Assembly: GCA_016858145.1 (NCBI GenBank)
Contig: JAEHOE010000025.1
Location: 806,001-870,000, forward strand
DNA length: 64,000 nucleotides
Source of the DNA: Edaphochlamys debaryana
Lineage: Eukaryota > Chlorophyta > Chlorophyceae > Chlamydomonadales
Direction of reading: 5' to 3'
In this document: one piece after another, positions 11,725 through 23,664 of the stretch
How the letters are laid out: every line of letters starts with the position of its first letter
How positions within the stretch are numbered: the first letter of the stretch is position 1
Translations under genes and position numbers: made by a program
Notes under the pieces: generated by a model
The model's input: the letters and a program-made list of their open reading frames with translations, nothing else
Databases searched by the model: none
What the model was told of the DNA's origin: nothing

Positions 11725-13788
11725 ATGCTTCTTCTCTCCCGCAAGCAATGTGTTCCGACCGCGCAGCCTCGAGCTCGCCCTGGCCGCCGTGCGGCGAGGA
11801 TCGTAGCGTTCAAGAGCGACGAGGAGATCAAGGCAGGTTCTGGGCGCAGGGGAGAGTCAGCCCGGCCCGGCTTGCGCATTCCGGCACTTGCCGGGTGCCG
11901 GGACCCGCGACGGGTCGCGCGCGACATCCGTGAAGCCGTCAGCAGCGCGCGTATCCTTATGGCCTCGCGCACTGTTGCGATATGCTCTACGACGTCACTG
12001 GCCTGCGGCAGGGCCGACCCACAACAGCCTGCCGCGCGGCAGCCAAGCCTTGCCGTGCCCCGCGCCCCCCCGGCGCTGTTGGTTGGGTCACTTCCTCACC
12101 CCCGGATGATCTCCAACCACTTCTACTGAACCTGTGCAATCCTTCAGGACTGGCGCGTCAAGCAAATGGCGGACCTGGCCCGCACCTTCTACTCGGCCTT
12201 GTGGAGCAAGGGTGACTTCTCGCAGGTGCGTGAGGCTCGCCTGCGGACGCTTGTGTGTTTGGCTAACCCAGGGGGCAGCATGTCGTGCAAATACATCTCT
12301 CTGTGTGTGATGTACGGTCCTGGTACCGGCGGCGCTGGGGGCGGAGCACAGCAGCAGGCGCTGGGGCCCCTGGTGCTCGGGTCGCAGGCGCAGGCTTGCT
12401 CGGTGCTTGCCCACTCTCGGCCGCATTACCTCGATGCCCTCGCTCTCCCCTTTGGCCTGACCTGTTGTTCCCCGCCCTCGATGCCAGGCGGACATCCTGC
12501 TCGACTCGGGATTTGTGCACCGAGACTTGTGCAGGTGGGGGTGGGGGTGCTGTGTTCCGCCCGCGTGAGCGCATGCGCTCAGGCAAGCACCCACGCCGGT
12601 TCCCCGCCGCTCCAAGAGTACCACACACGACTTAGCCTTAGGACGCGCGAGCCCGCCAGCGCCAACCCCTGGTGCCTCATCCCCCCCCCCCTGCCTCCCC
12701 ACCCCCGCCCCCGCCCAGTGCCTCCACATGGGGCCTGGCGCCCGCCGCCGCCCGCGAGGCCCGCGACCGCTCCCGCAGCGGCGCCTCCACCCCCACCGGC
12801 ATGGCCGTGGGCCCCCGGGCCTTCAAGGCGCTGCTGGAGGAGCACCGCAGCATGTACCCCGACTACTGGGTGGAGGTGGGGGGCGGAGGGGGGTGGGGGA
12901 AGGGGGGTGGAGGTAGTGGGCGCCTCCACCTGGGCACCAGGTGCAAGGAAGAACGGCACGTCACGAAGGCTTCCCAAGTCGACCGCCGACAGCGCTTGGG
13001 CTTGCTGTCACGACGAGCCACTCTTAGCATGAAGCATCGCGCGTTCCCCAGCCGGCGTTGGGCCTCCCCTCCCCTGGCCTCCCCCTCTTACCCGGCCCCC
13101 ATACCCAGGTGGAGGACCTGGCCGCCAGCGACACGCACCGGCTGTTCGTGTCGTGGGTGGGGCACGGCACTCAGATGGAGGCGGCCACGGGCGACTCCAG
13201 CGCTGCGGGGGGCGGTGCGTCGGCCTCGCTGCACAACAACACCGTCCGGGGGGTGGACATCGTGACGTTCACGCTGGACCGGTCCAAGATACAGGAGGTG
13301 GGGCCGTGGGGGCACTCGGGGGGGTGCGGGTGCGGGGAGACGGAGGGGAGGGCTGGGGTGGGGGCGTCAGGTGGGGCAGGGGTGCGGCGCGGACCTGCCG
13401 GCCCCCGCGCGCGCCCTGGTGGTGGCAGCGAGGCGGGCAGGGGGTGGGAGGTGACAGGTGCACGAGACAGATGGGGGCACGTGGGAGGGGTTTGGAGCAG
13501 CTGTGTTGCAGCGCAAGTCTCCTGCGGTCCGCTGCTGCCCACTCCGCCGGTCCGCAACCCTCTGTCCTGCTCCCGGCCTCGCCTCCACAAGCCCCGCTGC
13601 TACCGTCCCCACACCTCCAGACCCCCTCCCCCCCGCCCCCGCCCCCCCCCTGCTAGATCAACGTGTTCCGGCAGCTGACCACGGACGAGCGGCACGACGT
13701 GGAGCAGAAGCTGGCGCCCAACCCCCTGGAGATGCGCCTGGCTCGACTGCACTGGGAGACGCCGCAGGGCAAGAGCGGCAGGAAGTGA
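11725..13788 (+). CDS. NTF2/SnoaL-like protein, probably plastid-targeted
   Basis: Six exons (11725-11832, 12148-12225, 12488-12534, 12719-12875, 13109-13297, 13657-13788) give 236 residues. Residues 1-30 (MLLLSRKQCVPTAQ..., RRAARIVAF) are Ser/Arg/Ala-rich without acids, as in chlorophyte organelle presequences. The mature part begins KSDEEIKDWRVKQMADL and has the order of the SnoaL/NTF2 cone fold: helices with FYSALWSKGDF and DILLDSGFVHRDL, then strands FVSWVGHGTQ and RGVDIVTFTLDRSKIQEINVFRQLT. Family members are small-molecule cyclases, isomerases or binding proteins, so a substrate cannot be named. Intron 1 keeps phase only with a GC donor at 11833. A 50-residue Ala/Ser/Gly/His-containing linker in exon 4 and 5 is typical algal padding. 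Confidence 0.75.
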
Positions 13789-14728
13789 GGCGGCCGGCGC
13801 CTGGGCGGGGGCGCGGGGCAGGGGGCGGGAGGACTGGGGCTGGGGCGCAGGGGAGCCAGGGTGCTGGTGGAGCGAAGGGTGGAGGGGAGCGCCGAGGGGG
13901 TGCATGCGAGCTCCGGACTGAGGTACTAGCGTTTTGGAGCGGGGCTTAGAGGGTCGCGGCAAGGGGAGGCGAGTGCGCTTCCAGGCACGACAGGGCAGTA
14001 ATGGGGCAAGGGGACCGACGCGACACTGCTGACACTTGGACAGGTTCCAGGTCGGACCTAGGCGTGACATACTCCAGTATCAGCGGTGGGGCACCACTGC
14101 AATGGCAGGTGCACGGCCAACCCCTGGGCGGCGGGCGGTGTGGAGGGCCAGGCAGAAGCGGGGATGCCGGGGCGGACGGGGCAACTTGTGGGTCGGACGC
14201 TGTTGCGAGGGCGGGCTGCGGGGGTAGCGTTCCGCGGTCGAGGCAGGGCGGCTGACAGGACCTGGAGGTGGGGCCGAAGGTGGAAGGAGTGGAAGGAAGT
14301 CGGCGGCGTGCGTGCAAGCAAGTGCCAGCCTGTGCGAGGCCTCGGGCAGTTCTGGCGTCATCATCGAGTGGCTGCGTCGGCATCGTCGTGCGCTTTTAGG
14401 GAGTTACCGAGACGCCCGGCCCCAGTTGTGCGCGTGGCGGGCCGGGCATGTGGCATGCACCCCGAGCCCGTGCACCGTTTCCTGGCACATTTCTTCGGCT
14501 TCAAGATCCAGCCCTTGTCCCGAGTTGTTAATTCCTGTGGAAGTCCGTGAACGCGGCAACCGTGAACCGGCCCGATATCTGCCCATCTTGCCATCGCTAC
14601 TGGCCCGAGTCAGTGAGCGCGCGCGGCAAGGGGTCAAAACTTACTCTAAGCCACAGGCGCACTCAGATAGCGCCTTCAGAAGGCGCGAGGAAGGGTGGAG
14701 CTCTGTCTAGGGCGCGAAGCAGGCTAGA
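13789..14728. other. Intergenic, tandem genes
   Basis: 3' flank of the SnoaL-like gene and promoter of the MATH-BTB gene. I see no coding region, repeat or clear TGTAA signal. Confidence 0.5.
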
Positions 14729-17700
14729 ATGGCCCAACCCGCGGCCGTGAACCAGAAGACGTCCTCCAAAACCGTCACAGACACCATCGTTGGTGCGTGG
14801 ACTTAGGACTGCTGTCTTGGAGCTGCGAGCCTGATTCCGCAAGGCGTTGCCCAACTTGCTTCCTGTCGCCGCAGGCGAGCACACGCACACCATCGTGGGA
14901 TACAGCCTTATAAAGGGCATCGGGGACGGCGAGCCTATCGCATCGGAGCGCTTCGTGGTGGGGGGCCATGAGTGGGTAAGTCCGCTGGCGCTGGCCGCTT
15001 CGGTGCCAGCCTCGGCTATCCAGCCCAGCGGGTGGGCAGGGCGTGCTGGGAGCTGCATCGGTGGTCGGCGGAAGACCCGCCTCGAGTCCGGGGCAGCTGC
15101 CCCTCCTTGGCTCTCGCGCCCCTGCCGCTCCCCCGTGTGTCCCACGCACGGCTCACGACCGCTTCTCTCCCCCCAGGTGCTACTCTTCTATCCGGACGGC
15201 AAGCGGTCCTCCTCGGAGGGGCCCATGGGCAACGGCCCAGGGGGCGACGGCGGCCACCACCCGGCGATAGTGCTGCCCGCGGTGCCCCCGCCGGCGCTGC
15301 AGGGCGGCGGCCGCGACGACCCCCTCGACGGCCCGGGCCTGCCGCCGCCGCCAGCGGCCGCCGCTCCCGCCATGGGCCCGGCAGAGCCGCGGGTCAACGG
15401 CGGCGCCGGCATCGTGGCGCAGAACGGGGAGGTGGTGGTGGTGCACGGGGGCGGCGGGGGCGGGGGGGCGGGGGGCGGCCACCACCACCACCACGCCCCG
15501 CCCCCCCACCCGGGGCTGATGCAGGGCATGGCGCCCATGCACCGTCAGCAGCGGAGGGACACCACGGTGGGGCGGGGCCCGGGGCGGGCCCGGGCGGGGC
15601 CTGGGGGGGGCCGGGGTACGGCTGCGGGAGTGGGTCGTTGTGTGGGGGAGCCAGCTTGGCAGTAGGGGAGTGGTCGGGGGTTCCCTGTCGGGACAGTACA
15701 AGTGTCCCTGTCGGGAGGAGTCGGACGGCGAGGGCGTGGGGCGTGCCGGGGCGCCGCCGATGGCACCAGACCGCTAGACTGGTGGCTGGAAGCGACAACC
15801 GGGGGGGGATGCCCTCGAGACGGGGAGATGGGGAGCCTGGGTCAGTGCTGGCGCCGGTCGGAGGGCCGCTGAAGCCGGCGTGGCTCGGCCCGGCCGACCC
15901 GCGCGGACCGCCCCCCTCGGCACCTGCCGCCGGGACCCTGCTGTCGCTAAACCCGTGCCTCGCACCCCCTGCACCCCCTGCCTGCCTGCCCTCCGCAGAA
16001 CGAGTACGCGGCTCTGTTTGTGGCGCTCATTGGGGAAGGGCCCAGCCCGCAGGTGGGGGCGGGTGGGGCCACAGACAGGCGCCCGCGGAGTGGGGCGTGG
16101 GTGGGCGGCCGGGGGCCGGGCCCTTTCCGAGGCAGCCCGCCAGCAGCATCAAGGGGCAGCGGGGGGAGCAAGGCTGTGGGCAACGGGAAGAGACCCAGGG
16201 GCGGGACAGGAGCAGCCCCCTTCCGCTCGCACGGGCCACCCTCCCCGCCTCCCCCGGCCCCGCCACGCTGACACCACCCACCCCTCGCTCCACCCCCCTC
16301 CCCCCCAAAGGGCATTGTGAGCACCACCGAGGGCAAGGTGGTCCGCGCCTTCCACCGCTTCACGCTGGTGGACCAGAGCGGTGGGGGGGGGACGTGGGGG
16401 GGGGAAGAGGTCCTGGGTTGACGGCGTTTGGGGGGGGGTTGGATGCAGGGGAGGGCTGGGGGGCTATGGATGAGGGCCCGGGTACAAAGAGTGGTGCTGG
16501 GCTACCGGTACGGCGGCGGCGGGTAGGCAGGTGGGGAGCACGGACACGGACACCCACTCCTCCCCCTCCTTGGCTGCCTCCCTCCGTCCTCCCCCGTCGC
16601 GCAGGCCAGGGCCGGGACCTGACCAAGGGGCGAACGCGGGACGCAGGGGCGGTCAAGATCAGCTGCGCACGACAGGTGCGGGGGCTCCTGCGGCCGGAGG
16701 GGGGGCATGGGAGGTCGGGTTGGGTGTGGTTTGCTTGAAGAGCCAGTCGCGGCTCCCCAGGCGACTACCGGGGACTGCCAATACCGCTCGGGAGCCGCAG
16801 CTGTGCGGGCGCGGGTCTTGTGTGGGTCTTGCGCTGTTGTCATGGGGCGTGCCCCTATCCCCTCCCTCCCTTACCCCCCGGCGCCTGCACTGGACTCGCG
16901 CAAGCCGCACGTCCTCCTCAGCTCCGCCCCCCTCCCCCCCCCCTCCGCATCGGGGTCGTGCAGGCCTGCCTTCCTGTCATCACCCCTCTTCCCCCCCTCC
17001 CCTCCGCCCCCAGGACCCCAACGCCCGCAACTGCCACGGCTACCGCAAGTTCGTCAAGCGCTCCCTCCTGGAGGACCCCTCCAAGGGCTACCTGGCCAAC
17101 GACACACTGGTCATCCGGTACACCATTGAGCTGGTGGTGTCGAGCGGTGCGGTGGGGTGGGGGGCCTGGGGGAGGGAGGGGCGGGAGAGGGAGGGAGAGG
17201 GTGTGATGGCGAGGGCAGTAGGCCCAGAGAGGGAAAGCTCCGTCGAGGAGGATTGGCCGTGCCGTTAACCTGTGACCCGCCCTCCTCCTGGCCCCTCACC
17301 CCCTCACCCCCAACCCCATCCCCTCAACCCCTCCCCACCCCAACCCCCTCTCCAGGCGGTGCGCTGATGCGCGGGGGCTCCGCGGGCCGCTCCGAGCTCA
17401 TCCGCGTGCCGCCCCCCTCCCTGGGGGCCGACCTGGCGGGGCTGCTGGGCTCGGGGGAGGGGGCGGACGTGGTGCTGGTGGCGGACGGGGAGGAGTTCAA
17501 GGTGGGGGGGGAGGGGGGGGGGAGAGCGAAGGGTGAGAGGGAGAGGCGGCCAGCGAGCCGAGGAGTAGGGCAACGGGGCGGGCAGGGCGTGCTGGGAAGG
17601 AAGGCTGGACGACCCATGCTGCCTCTGTCACAATCACGGCAGCCTCAACTCTACCACTCCTTCCCCACCTCCCCCCACCTCTCCCCACCTCCTTCCCCCC

Positions 17701-18998
17701 GCCCCCACCCCCCAGGCCCACAAGTTCCTGCTGGAGGCTCGCTCCCGCTTCTTCCACTCGCTGCTCAACAGCTGCATGCGCGAGGGACGCGAGGGCCGGG
17801 CCGTGGTGCACGACATCCGCGCGCCCGTGTTCAGGGCGCTGCTGCACTTCGTGTACACGGACACGCTGCCGGAGGGGGTAGGCGGGCGTCAGCGGGAGGG
17901 GAGACAGGGAAGGGAGGGCGGGGCTTGCACGCGGAAGGGTGCGTTTGGGTGCAGGCGTGTGTGACCGCGTGGCACCTGGCGTCGGTAGAGGGGGGGGCGG
18001 TGTGTCGTGCCTTGCCCGCCTGGCGTCGTTTCCATTCCCACCCCTCCCGGACGCCCTCCCCCCCACCGCATAAAACCTACCTCGTCACCTCCTACTCACC
18101 CAAGTTACCCCTTTCCCCCACCCAACCCACCCAACCCCCCTTCATCCCCCCCACCCAGATGGACGACGCCCACCTGGAGTGCGAGATGGCCCAGCACCTG
18201 CTGGCGGCCGCCGACTCCCTGCAGCTGGAGCGCCTGCGCCGCATCTGCGAGCGGCGGCTGTGCGAGACGGTGGAGGTGGAGTCGGTGGCCTTCACGCTGG
18301 CGCTGGCGGACAAGAACCACGCGGAGGAGCTCAAGAAGGTGGGGGGCAGGGGGGGGGGGAGGGGGGTGGAACCTGGGGGGTGGGGTGGGAGTGTGTTTAG
18401 GATGCGTAGGGTCGGCGCGTGTGTGGGGGGCAGGGGGTGTTTGGCAGGAAAGGAACGGGAGGAAAGGAACGGCGGGGTGTCGAGCGGGGTTGAGCCCACC
18501 ATCGCAGCCAGCGACGTTCCTTCCGCTCCCCCACCCCCGACCCGCACGCCTGCTCGCTTCCGCCTGCCGCTCAAGTGTCGCCTTCACCTCACGCGCCTTG
18601 GCTCCCTTAACCTCCTTCTCCCGCCCCACCCCACCCCACCCCACCCCACCCCACCCCACCCCCACCCCCACCCCCACCCCCAGGTGTGCCTGGACTTCGT
18701 GGGCCGCAACCTGGCCCCCGTCATGAAGACCGAGGGCTACGCGCACATGATAAGCGCCTGCCCGGGGCTGCAGGGGGAGATACTGGCCACAGTGGCGGCG
18801 CTGGGGGGGGCGGGGGCGGCGCCGGACGGCCGCGCGCACGCCCACGCACACGCGCACGGCGGCGCCGGCGGCCGCGGGCCCGGCGGCACGCTGCCGGGCG
18901 GCGGCGGCAGCGGCGCGGGCGCGGCGGGGCGGGTGCGGGAGCTGGCGCTGGTGGACTGCGGGGATGAGGGCCGGCGCGTGCGGCCGCGGAGGGACTGA
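14729..18998 (+). CDS. MATH-BTB (BPM-type) adaptor for CUL3 ubiquitin ligase
   Basis: Eleven exons (14729-14792, 14875-14975, 15177-15566, 15999-16052, 16311-16380, 16605-16675, 17014-17146, 17356-17501, 17716-17877, 18159-18338, 18684-18998) give 561 residues with every phase closing. The MATH domain is unmistakable: [77 protein letters not shown]. The BTB domain follows from about residue 330 ([44 protein letters not shown]) and a helical region continues to about 500. Plant BPM proteins use MATH to bind substrates and BTB to bind cullin 3, acting in nucleus and cytosol. Exon 3 inserts about 110 residues rich in Gly, Pro and His into the MATH domain. The C-terminal tail has alternating His-Ala (near 18835) and Gly-rich sequence. 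Confidence 0.93.
18623..18682 (+). repeat. CCCCA/CCCCCA simple repeat in the last MATH-BTB intron
   Basis: Tandem CCCCA units grading into CCCCCA units run directly into the CAG acceptor of the last exon. The repeat acts as, or has expanded from, the C-rich tract of this intron. Confidence 0.9.
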
Positions 18999-20764
18999 GC
19001 GGGGGGGGCTGCGGCACGGGGCCGCTTGTACGGGCCCGCTTGTCTTTGCTCCGCGCGGGCTCCATTGTACCTGGCGAGCAGGGAGAGGAGGAGGGGCAGC
19101 AGCGGTGTGGAGGGCGCTGCCTGGGCGGCAGCTGGAATCGCGCCGCCACGGAAGGCGCGGCCGCTGCAGCGTGTGGTTGCAGCCGGTGCCAGAGGCGGCG
19201 TGAACCAGCACTGACACGTTTTTGTTGATTGAAACAGCGGGCGGGCTGCTCGCGCCCCAAGCTGCCTCCCGGACTCACGGACACACACAGAGCGGCGCTT
19301 GGGGGCGCGCGGCCGCCGCTTAGCTCCGGTAGGGAGCCGCCGGAGGTGCTTGGGCCGCGTCGCTGTGCGCACGCGGCCCATGCCCTTCGCGGTCACACGG
19401 CATTGGACGATTGGTTCTATCTTTAGTAAGCTCAAGGAGCTGTTGAAGCGGCGGAGAAGTGTATCGGCCGAGGGGCCGGCCCCATTGGGTACGCCTGCGG
19501 CCCCCCTGCGAGGGATGGGGCGGCATGGCCACGCCGTGGGAGCGGCGGGGCCCGGCGCTAGGGGGCAGGCCTTCGCGGTTGCTTGGGGGTCTGATTGAGG
19601 CTCCGCGACGGGCCGTCCTGTGGTGACTGTCGCCCTCAGACGCCCTCATCGCCTGTTTTGCTAGAGTTTGGCGATTGGTGTGTTGTGTATTGGCTGGCAA
19701 AAGGTTGTGGGACGTGCTGCACTGACGACTGACCGCGTGGACATCGGGGAGTGGTGGGGGGCAGGGCGGCCCTTTCGCCTGCCCTCTTAGCATGGCTGCG
19801 CGCGGGGCCCAACGCTGCGGCGGCGGAATGAGTAACAGGCAGGGACTCTGACGGTTACGGCAGGCACGCAATACACTGCGACGGCAGGGCATGGCTTGGG
19901 ATACGAGCCCATTAGACTGGAGGGCGCGGGAGCGGCGGGACTGTGCGATAGCAGTCCGAGGGACGATCTCTGAGTTTGGTGCGGTGCAAGGGTGGAGGGA
20001 GTCGTCGGGCAATCATAGGACGGGACTGCTACTGAGCATGGGCGCATGCGTTGTACGGCCAGCGGTACGGAGGGATTCTCAACGCCGCTGGCAGGGAGGA
20101 AGGGTCCCCTCTCGGACAGGATGGGCGGCGGCGGCCCCGCTGCAGATGCAGGGGCTGGCGGAGGCCGGGAGCTGGCGGCTGTAGTTGGAACGCGTGGGGA
20201 TACTATGCGGTGTGCGGTGCGGGTTTACTCGGGGTGTGTTGGGGGCGGGGCGGCGGGATAATCCGCTCTCTGCCTTCTTGGGCCCTGACTAGCGTGTTAC
20301 TAAGCAAGGTATCTGTGCAAATGTGGAGAGCCCCCACGAGCCACGCACCCGCCTGGCCACCTTGCCGGCCTCGACCGGCTCGACAGCCCACAACGGTCGG
20401 TCACTACTCCCAACAACGTTCGAGAGTCCATTAGACCACAACGGCCCCACATCAATTCACAAGTGCATTGTTGCTTCGACCTCAACCTCCTTGAACATAC
20501 TGTACATCTGGCGGTATGGCATGTGGCACGGCAGTCCGGATTCTGGAGTCCTGTCCGGCTGTCCAGGGTCAGCGCGTCAGCCACGCTCGATCTCGCCAAC
20601 AACGTGCCGGTACCTCTAGCATAGCGGTCAAGCCGTGGTCAGCGGCACCCCCTAGCCTTGAACCCTCGAGCCCCTCGAGCCCCGAGAGCCCCGCACAGCA
20701 TTTTGCGCTCGCTGGGTGTCCACACTTCAAGGCGGGCTCAAAAGGCTTCAATCGTCACGCGTAT
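18999..20764. other. Intergenic between convergent genes
   Basis: Lies between the MATH-BTB stop and the stop of the minus-strand membrane protein. I find no motif-bearing frame, no TGTAA on the plus strand and no repeat shared with the rest of the window. Confidence 0.5.
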
Positions 20765-22428
20765 CTACGCAACCGGCAGTGGCTCTAGGCCGTCGGCAGC
20801 AGCTGGCAGCACCGCCGGCGGGGGCGCCGCCAGGCGAGCCGCGGTGCCCCGTGCCGACGGCGGCCGTGGCGGCGGCGGCAGCGGCGGCAGGTGGCCCGAC
20901 GGCGGCGCCTGCGCCTGCTCCAGCTCGAGCGGCTGGCGGCACGGCACCGCCGGCTCGACGGCGGCTGCTTCTGTCGACGGCCGAGGCGACGGCCGCTGGG
21001 AGGAGCGCGCGGACGACGCCTCTCGCCCCAACTCCGACTCGGGTGGGGACGAGGAGGCGGCCCTCGGGGGGGCCGTGGCCAGGGTGGGGGACAGCGGCGA
21101 GGGCGGGCGGGAGCCGGTTGCGCTCGGCGGCGGAGGAGGCGAGGAGGAGGCGGAGGCGCAGGAAGAGGCGGAGGAGCGTGAGGATTCGGCTCGAGTCCGA
21201 GGCGCAGGTGGCGGGACCACGCCCGGGGGCGTCATGCGCCACAGGCAAGCGGCCGGCGCCTGTCCGGGCCGGTGCGGGCGCAGGGACGAGTGCTGCCGCG
21301 TGCCGAGCTCCCCCTCGCCTTCGCCGCCCTCCTCGTCCCCTCCCGCGCCTCCTGCTTCCCCCTCCTCATCTGCCCCCTGCTCCGGCAGGCTGGCGGGGTG
21401 GGGCTGCAGCGGGGAGCGCCGCGGCGGGGGCGCGGGGCCCCCGGCCTCGGCCCCGGCCTCGGGGATGCGGACTCGCATGGAGGTGCTGGGCTGGCCCCAG
21501 GTGGGCAGCGGGGGGCGGCGCTCGAAGTAGTGGCAGCCCTCGCCGGCCTCGGCGGGGCAGCCCAGCACGGGCCCGCCCTGGCGGGCTTGGGCGTTGACAG
21601 AGGTCGGCAGGCCTGCAAGCGTGGGAAGCACCGCGGGGAGGTGAGAGAGTGGGTGAGAGTGCAGGGGCGGCGGCCGCCCGGCGGCGCTGCGCTCAAGAAA
21701 CTGTCGAGGCACGCACGGCCAGGGCCGTGGAGTGATGGTGGCAGCGGCGGCCCAAGAACTTTAGACAAATGCTAGTTGTTCGTTCACATGCCCATGAGCA
21801 AGCTCCAGTTGAGCGTTTCCCCGTGCGGCCCGGGGGCAAGCAATGCTCACCCAGGGTGCTTTCCGGCTCCCCCACGACTGCCATGAGGGTGGGGTACATG
21901 ACGTTGGGCCAGCCGTTTACCACCTCGTTCGGAAGCAGCTTGTCGTTGCAGCAGCAAATCGCGTCCTTGTCACCACGTATGGTGTTAGGGCGCGGCCGTG
22001 CGAAGACGCAAAAGTATATGTTGAGGAGCTGGGTGACGGCCGCGACGATGGAGGCGGAGATGAGTACCGGCCAGAAGCCGTGTCGCCCCAAGCACTCCTG
22101 GTAGACGCAGGTTTTCACCGATTCCGCCGTGCTTAAGGTGCGGTAGCAGCCGTCATCGCTGGCCTCCCCCGCGGCCCAGGACTTCCCACCCTGCGGCGGT
22201 ACGCAATTGGTGCCGCCACGGTTTCGCCAAGGCTCAGGAGCGCTTGTCTTAAGCTCGCTAACTGGTGCTTACCTCTTCAGCCCGCGATCTGCACACGCCA
22301 GCTTGTCCGGCGACGACGGAGAATAAGACCAGTGCCACGAGCATGCCCTTGACATAGAAAGCCCAAACGAACTGGTTCGGCAGCGTTCGACAGCCCCAAT
22401 AGCACCCGAAGGCAATCGTTATCGACAT
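20765..22428 (-). CDS. Membrane protein with acidic low-complexity tail, unrecognised
   Basis: Three exons in minus order (22428-22273, 22190-21851, 21612-20765) give 447 residues with matching phases. The start MSITIAFGCYWGCRT is followed by a hydrophobic segment (about residues 20-41, FVWAFYVKGMLVALVLF) and then a Cys-rich loop (GQAGVCRSR..., DGCYRTL..., KTCVYQECLG). A second membrane segment is at about 84-103 (GFWPVLISASIVAAVTQLL). A further loop contains ICCCNDKLLPNE. The final 280 residues are a Pro/Ser/Glu-rich tail with no domain. The paired Cys around two helices recall four-helix membrane proteins, but I cannot place the family. The first exon is 52 codons with a good GTAAGC donor, which supports the start. 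Confidence 0.65.
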
Positions 22429-23664
22429 GGCTTATGTGTTTTTTTCGCCAGTCCGGTGGGCTCCAGGCCGCCTCTCAGCGTGAACGTTAGTCGGATATCG
22501 TTTCTTCAGCGTCTGTGGCTAGTACCTTACGCAGGAAACGCAAGCATTGTGTTAAAGCTTACAGAGCTGGAATGACGATAACGGCGGTGACGCATTCCGA
22601 AAGGGAGCGATAGCCTCTTCAGGCACCCCATGCGGCCCGCCCGACGGACCTTAACCCTGCACGCCTCGAGCCGCGCCCTTACACCTGTCATTGAGGCCGG
22701 CAAATGGCTGATAACATATGGTCGACAGCTGAAACTAGAGCTGGCGCTGGACTCGAGCACGCGAACCACCTGACTGTGTGAAATGACTGAGGGCTGAGAA
22801 GAGGGCACAGGCGATGCAATAACCTGGTTCGAGCATGTTTGCATGCGTGGGAGCATGGGGTTAGGCCGTTTGGGTCGCATGAGAGCGGGTGTCCGATGGA
22901 GGGGTGGTGATCACACACTGGCGGCTGGGCGAGCGTGGCGGGTGAAGAGGGGTTGGCGGGAGCCTGAACCGGGGGCGCACGCTGAAGCGAGTGGCGGGGC
23001 TCCCGAGATGCCGCCGATGCAGTGGGTATACTGTAGGGTACTGCCTGGCCCACACGGGCGAGGTTACACATCTGCTGTCAAGGCCTGTCAAAGCACTGGC
23101 ATTACACAGCGACGAGGAGCGCTTAAGCATGAACACCGGCCACCAGCCAGCAATTGCGGTACCGTACAAATGGTCCCGGCGTCGCCCCAGCTGCACCTGG
23201 TACTGCAAACTCTGCTCTCAGGACTCCTGCCAACCGAAACGCCATCGTGCCCTGCGCTGCATTGCGCTTTGCTTTGAACTGGATGCCAAGGCCCAGAGCT
23301 AATTTATGAGATACAATGGGCCTATGCTCCGCCCACCTAGCTGCTGCTGCCACTCAGCCCCTTGGTCCCGCCCACGTCTCTGCCCTTCAGTCAGTCAAAT
23401 AGCAATGCGCGGGTTGAGATCATCCTTCAACACCAAACCTGCCAGCCCCGATTGAGGCACCCCCACGTCCAGCGAACACGGCCGCTCACTGCACGCACAC
23501 AGCCAGTCTTGTCACGAACAGCGCCTGCCCCTCCCCACGCCTCTCGCCTCACCCTTCCCATCCCCGTCAGTGCCACACCTGCGCCCTGCCTGCGGCCCCC
23601 GCATCACAGCAACAGCTGCGCCCAAGAATGCCCACAGCCCCTACCCCAGCCACCGGCTCCCACC
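22429..23664. other. Intergenic, promoter of the membrane protein and 3' flank of the lipase
   Basis: No supported gene. Two minus-strand TGTAA motifs (23064-23068 and 23102-23106) may mark the lipase 3' end. Confidence 0.5.
23064..23068 (-). terminator. Possible polyadenylation signal for the lipase gene
   Basis: TGTAA on the minus strand about 600 nt past the lipase stop codon; a second copy lies 38 nt earlier in transcript order (23102-23106). Confidence 0.4.

Noticed and set aside
11503..11748. Minus-strand frame reading LGLISQSALAIGLCYTLHEA, with a membrane-like look
   Set aside because: It has no ATG start, overlaps the start of the SnoaL-like gene, and does not join the downstream exons in phase; the 11433 start does.
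14972..16738. A 588-codon plus-strand frame across several MATH-BTB introns
   Set aside because: It reads through obvious introns and is out of frame with the conserved MATH exons; it is a GC-rich shadow.
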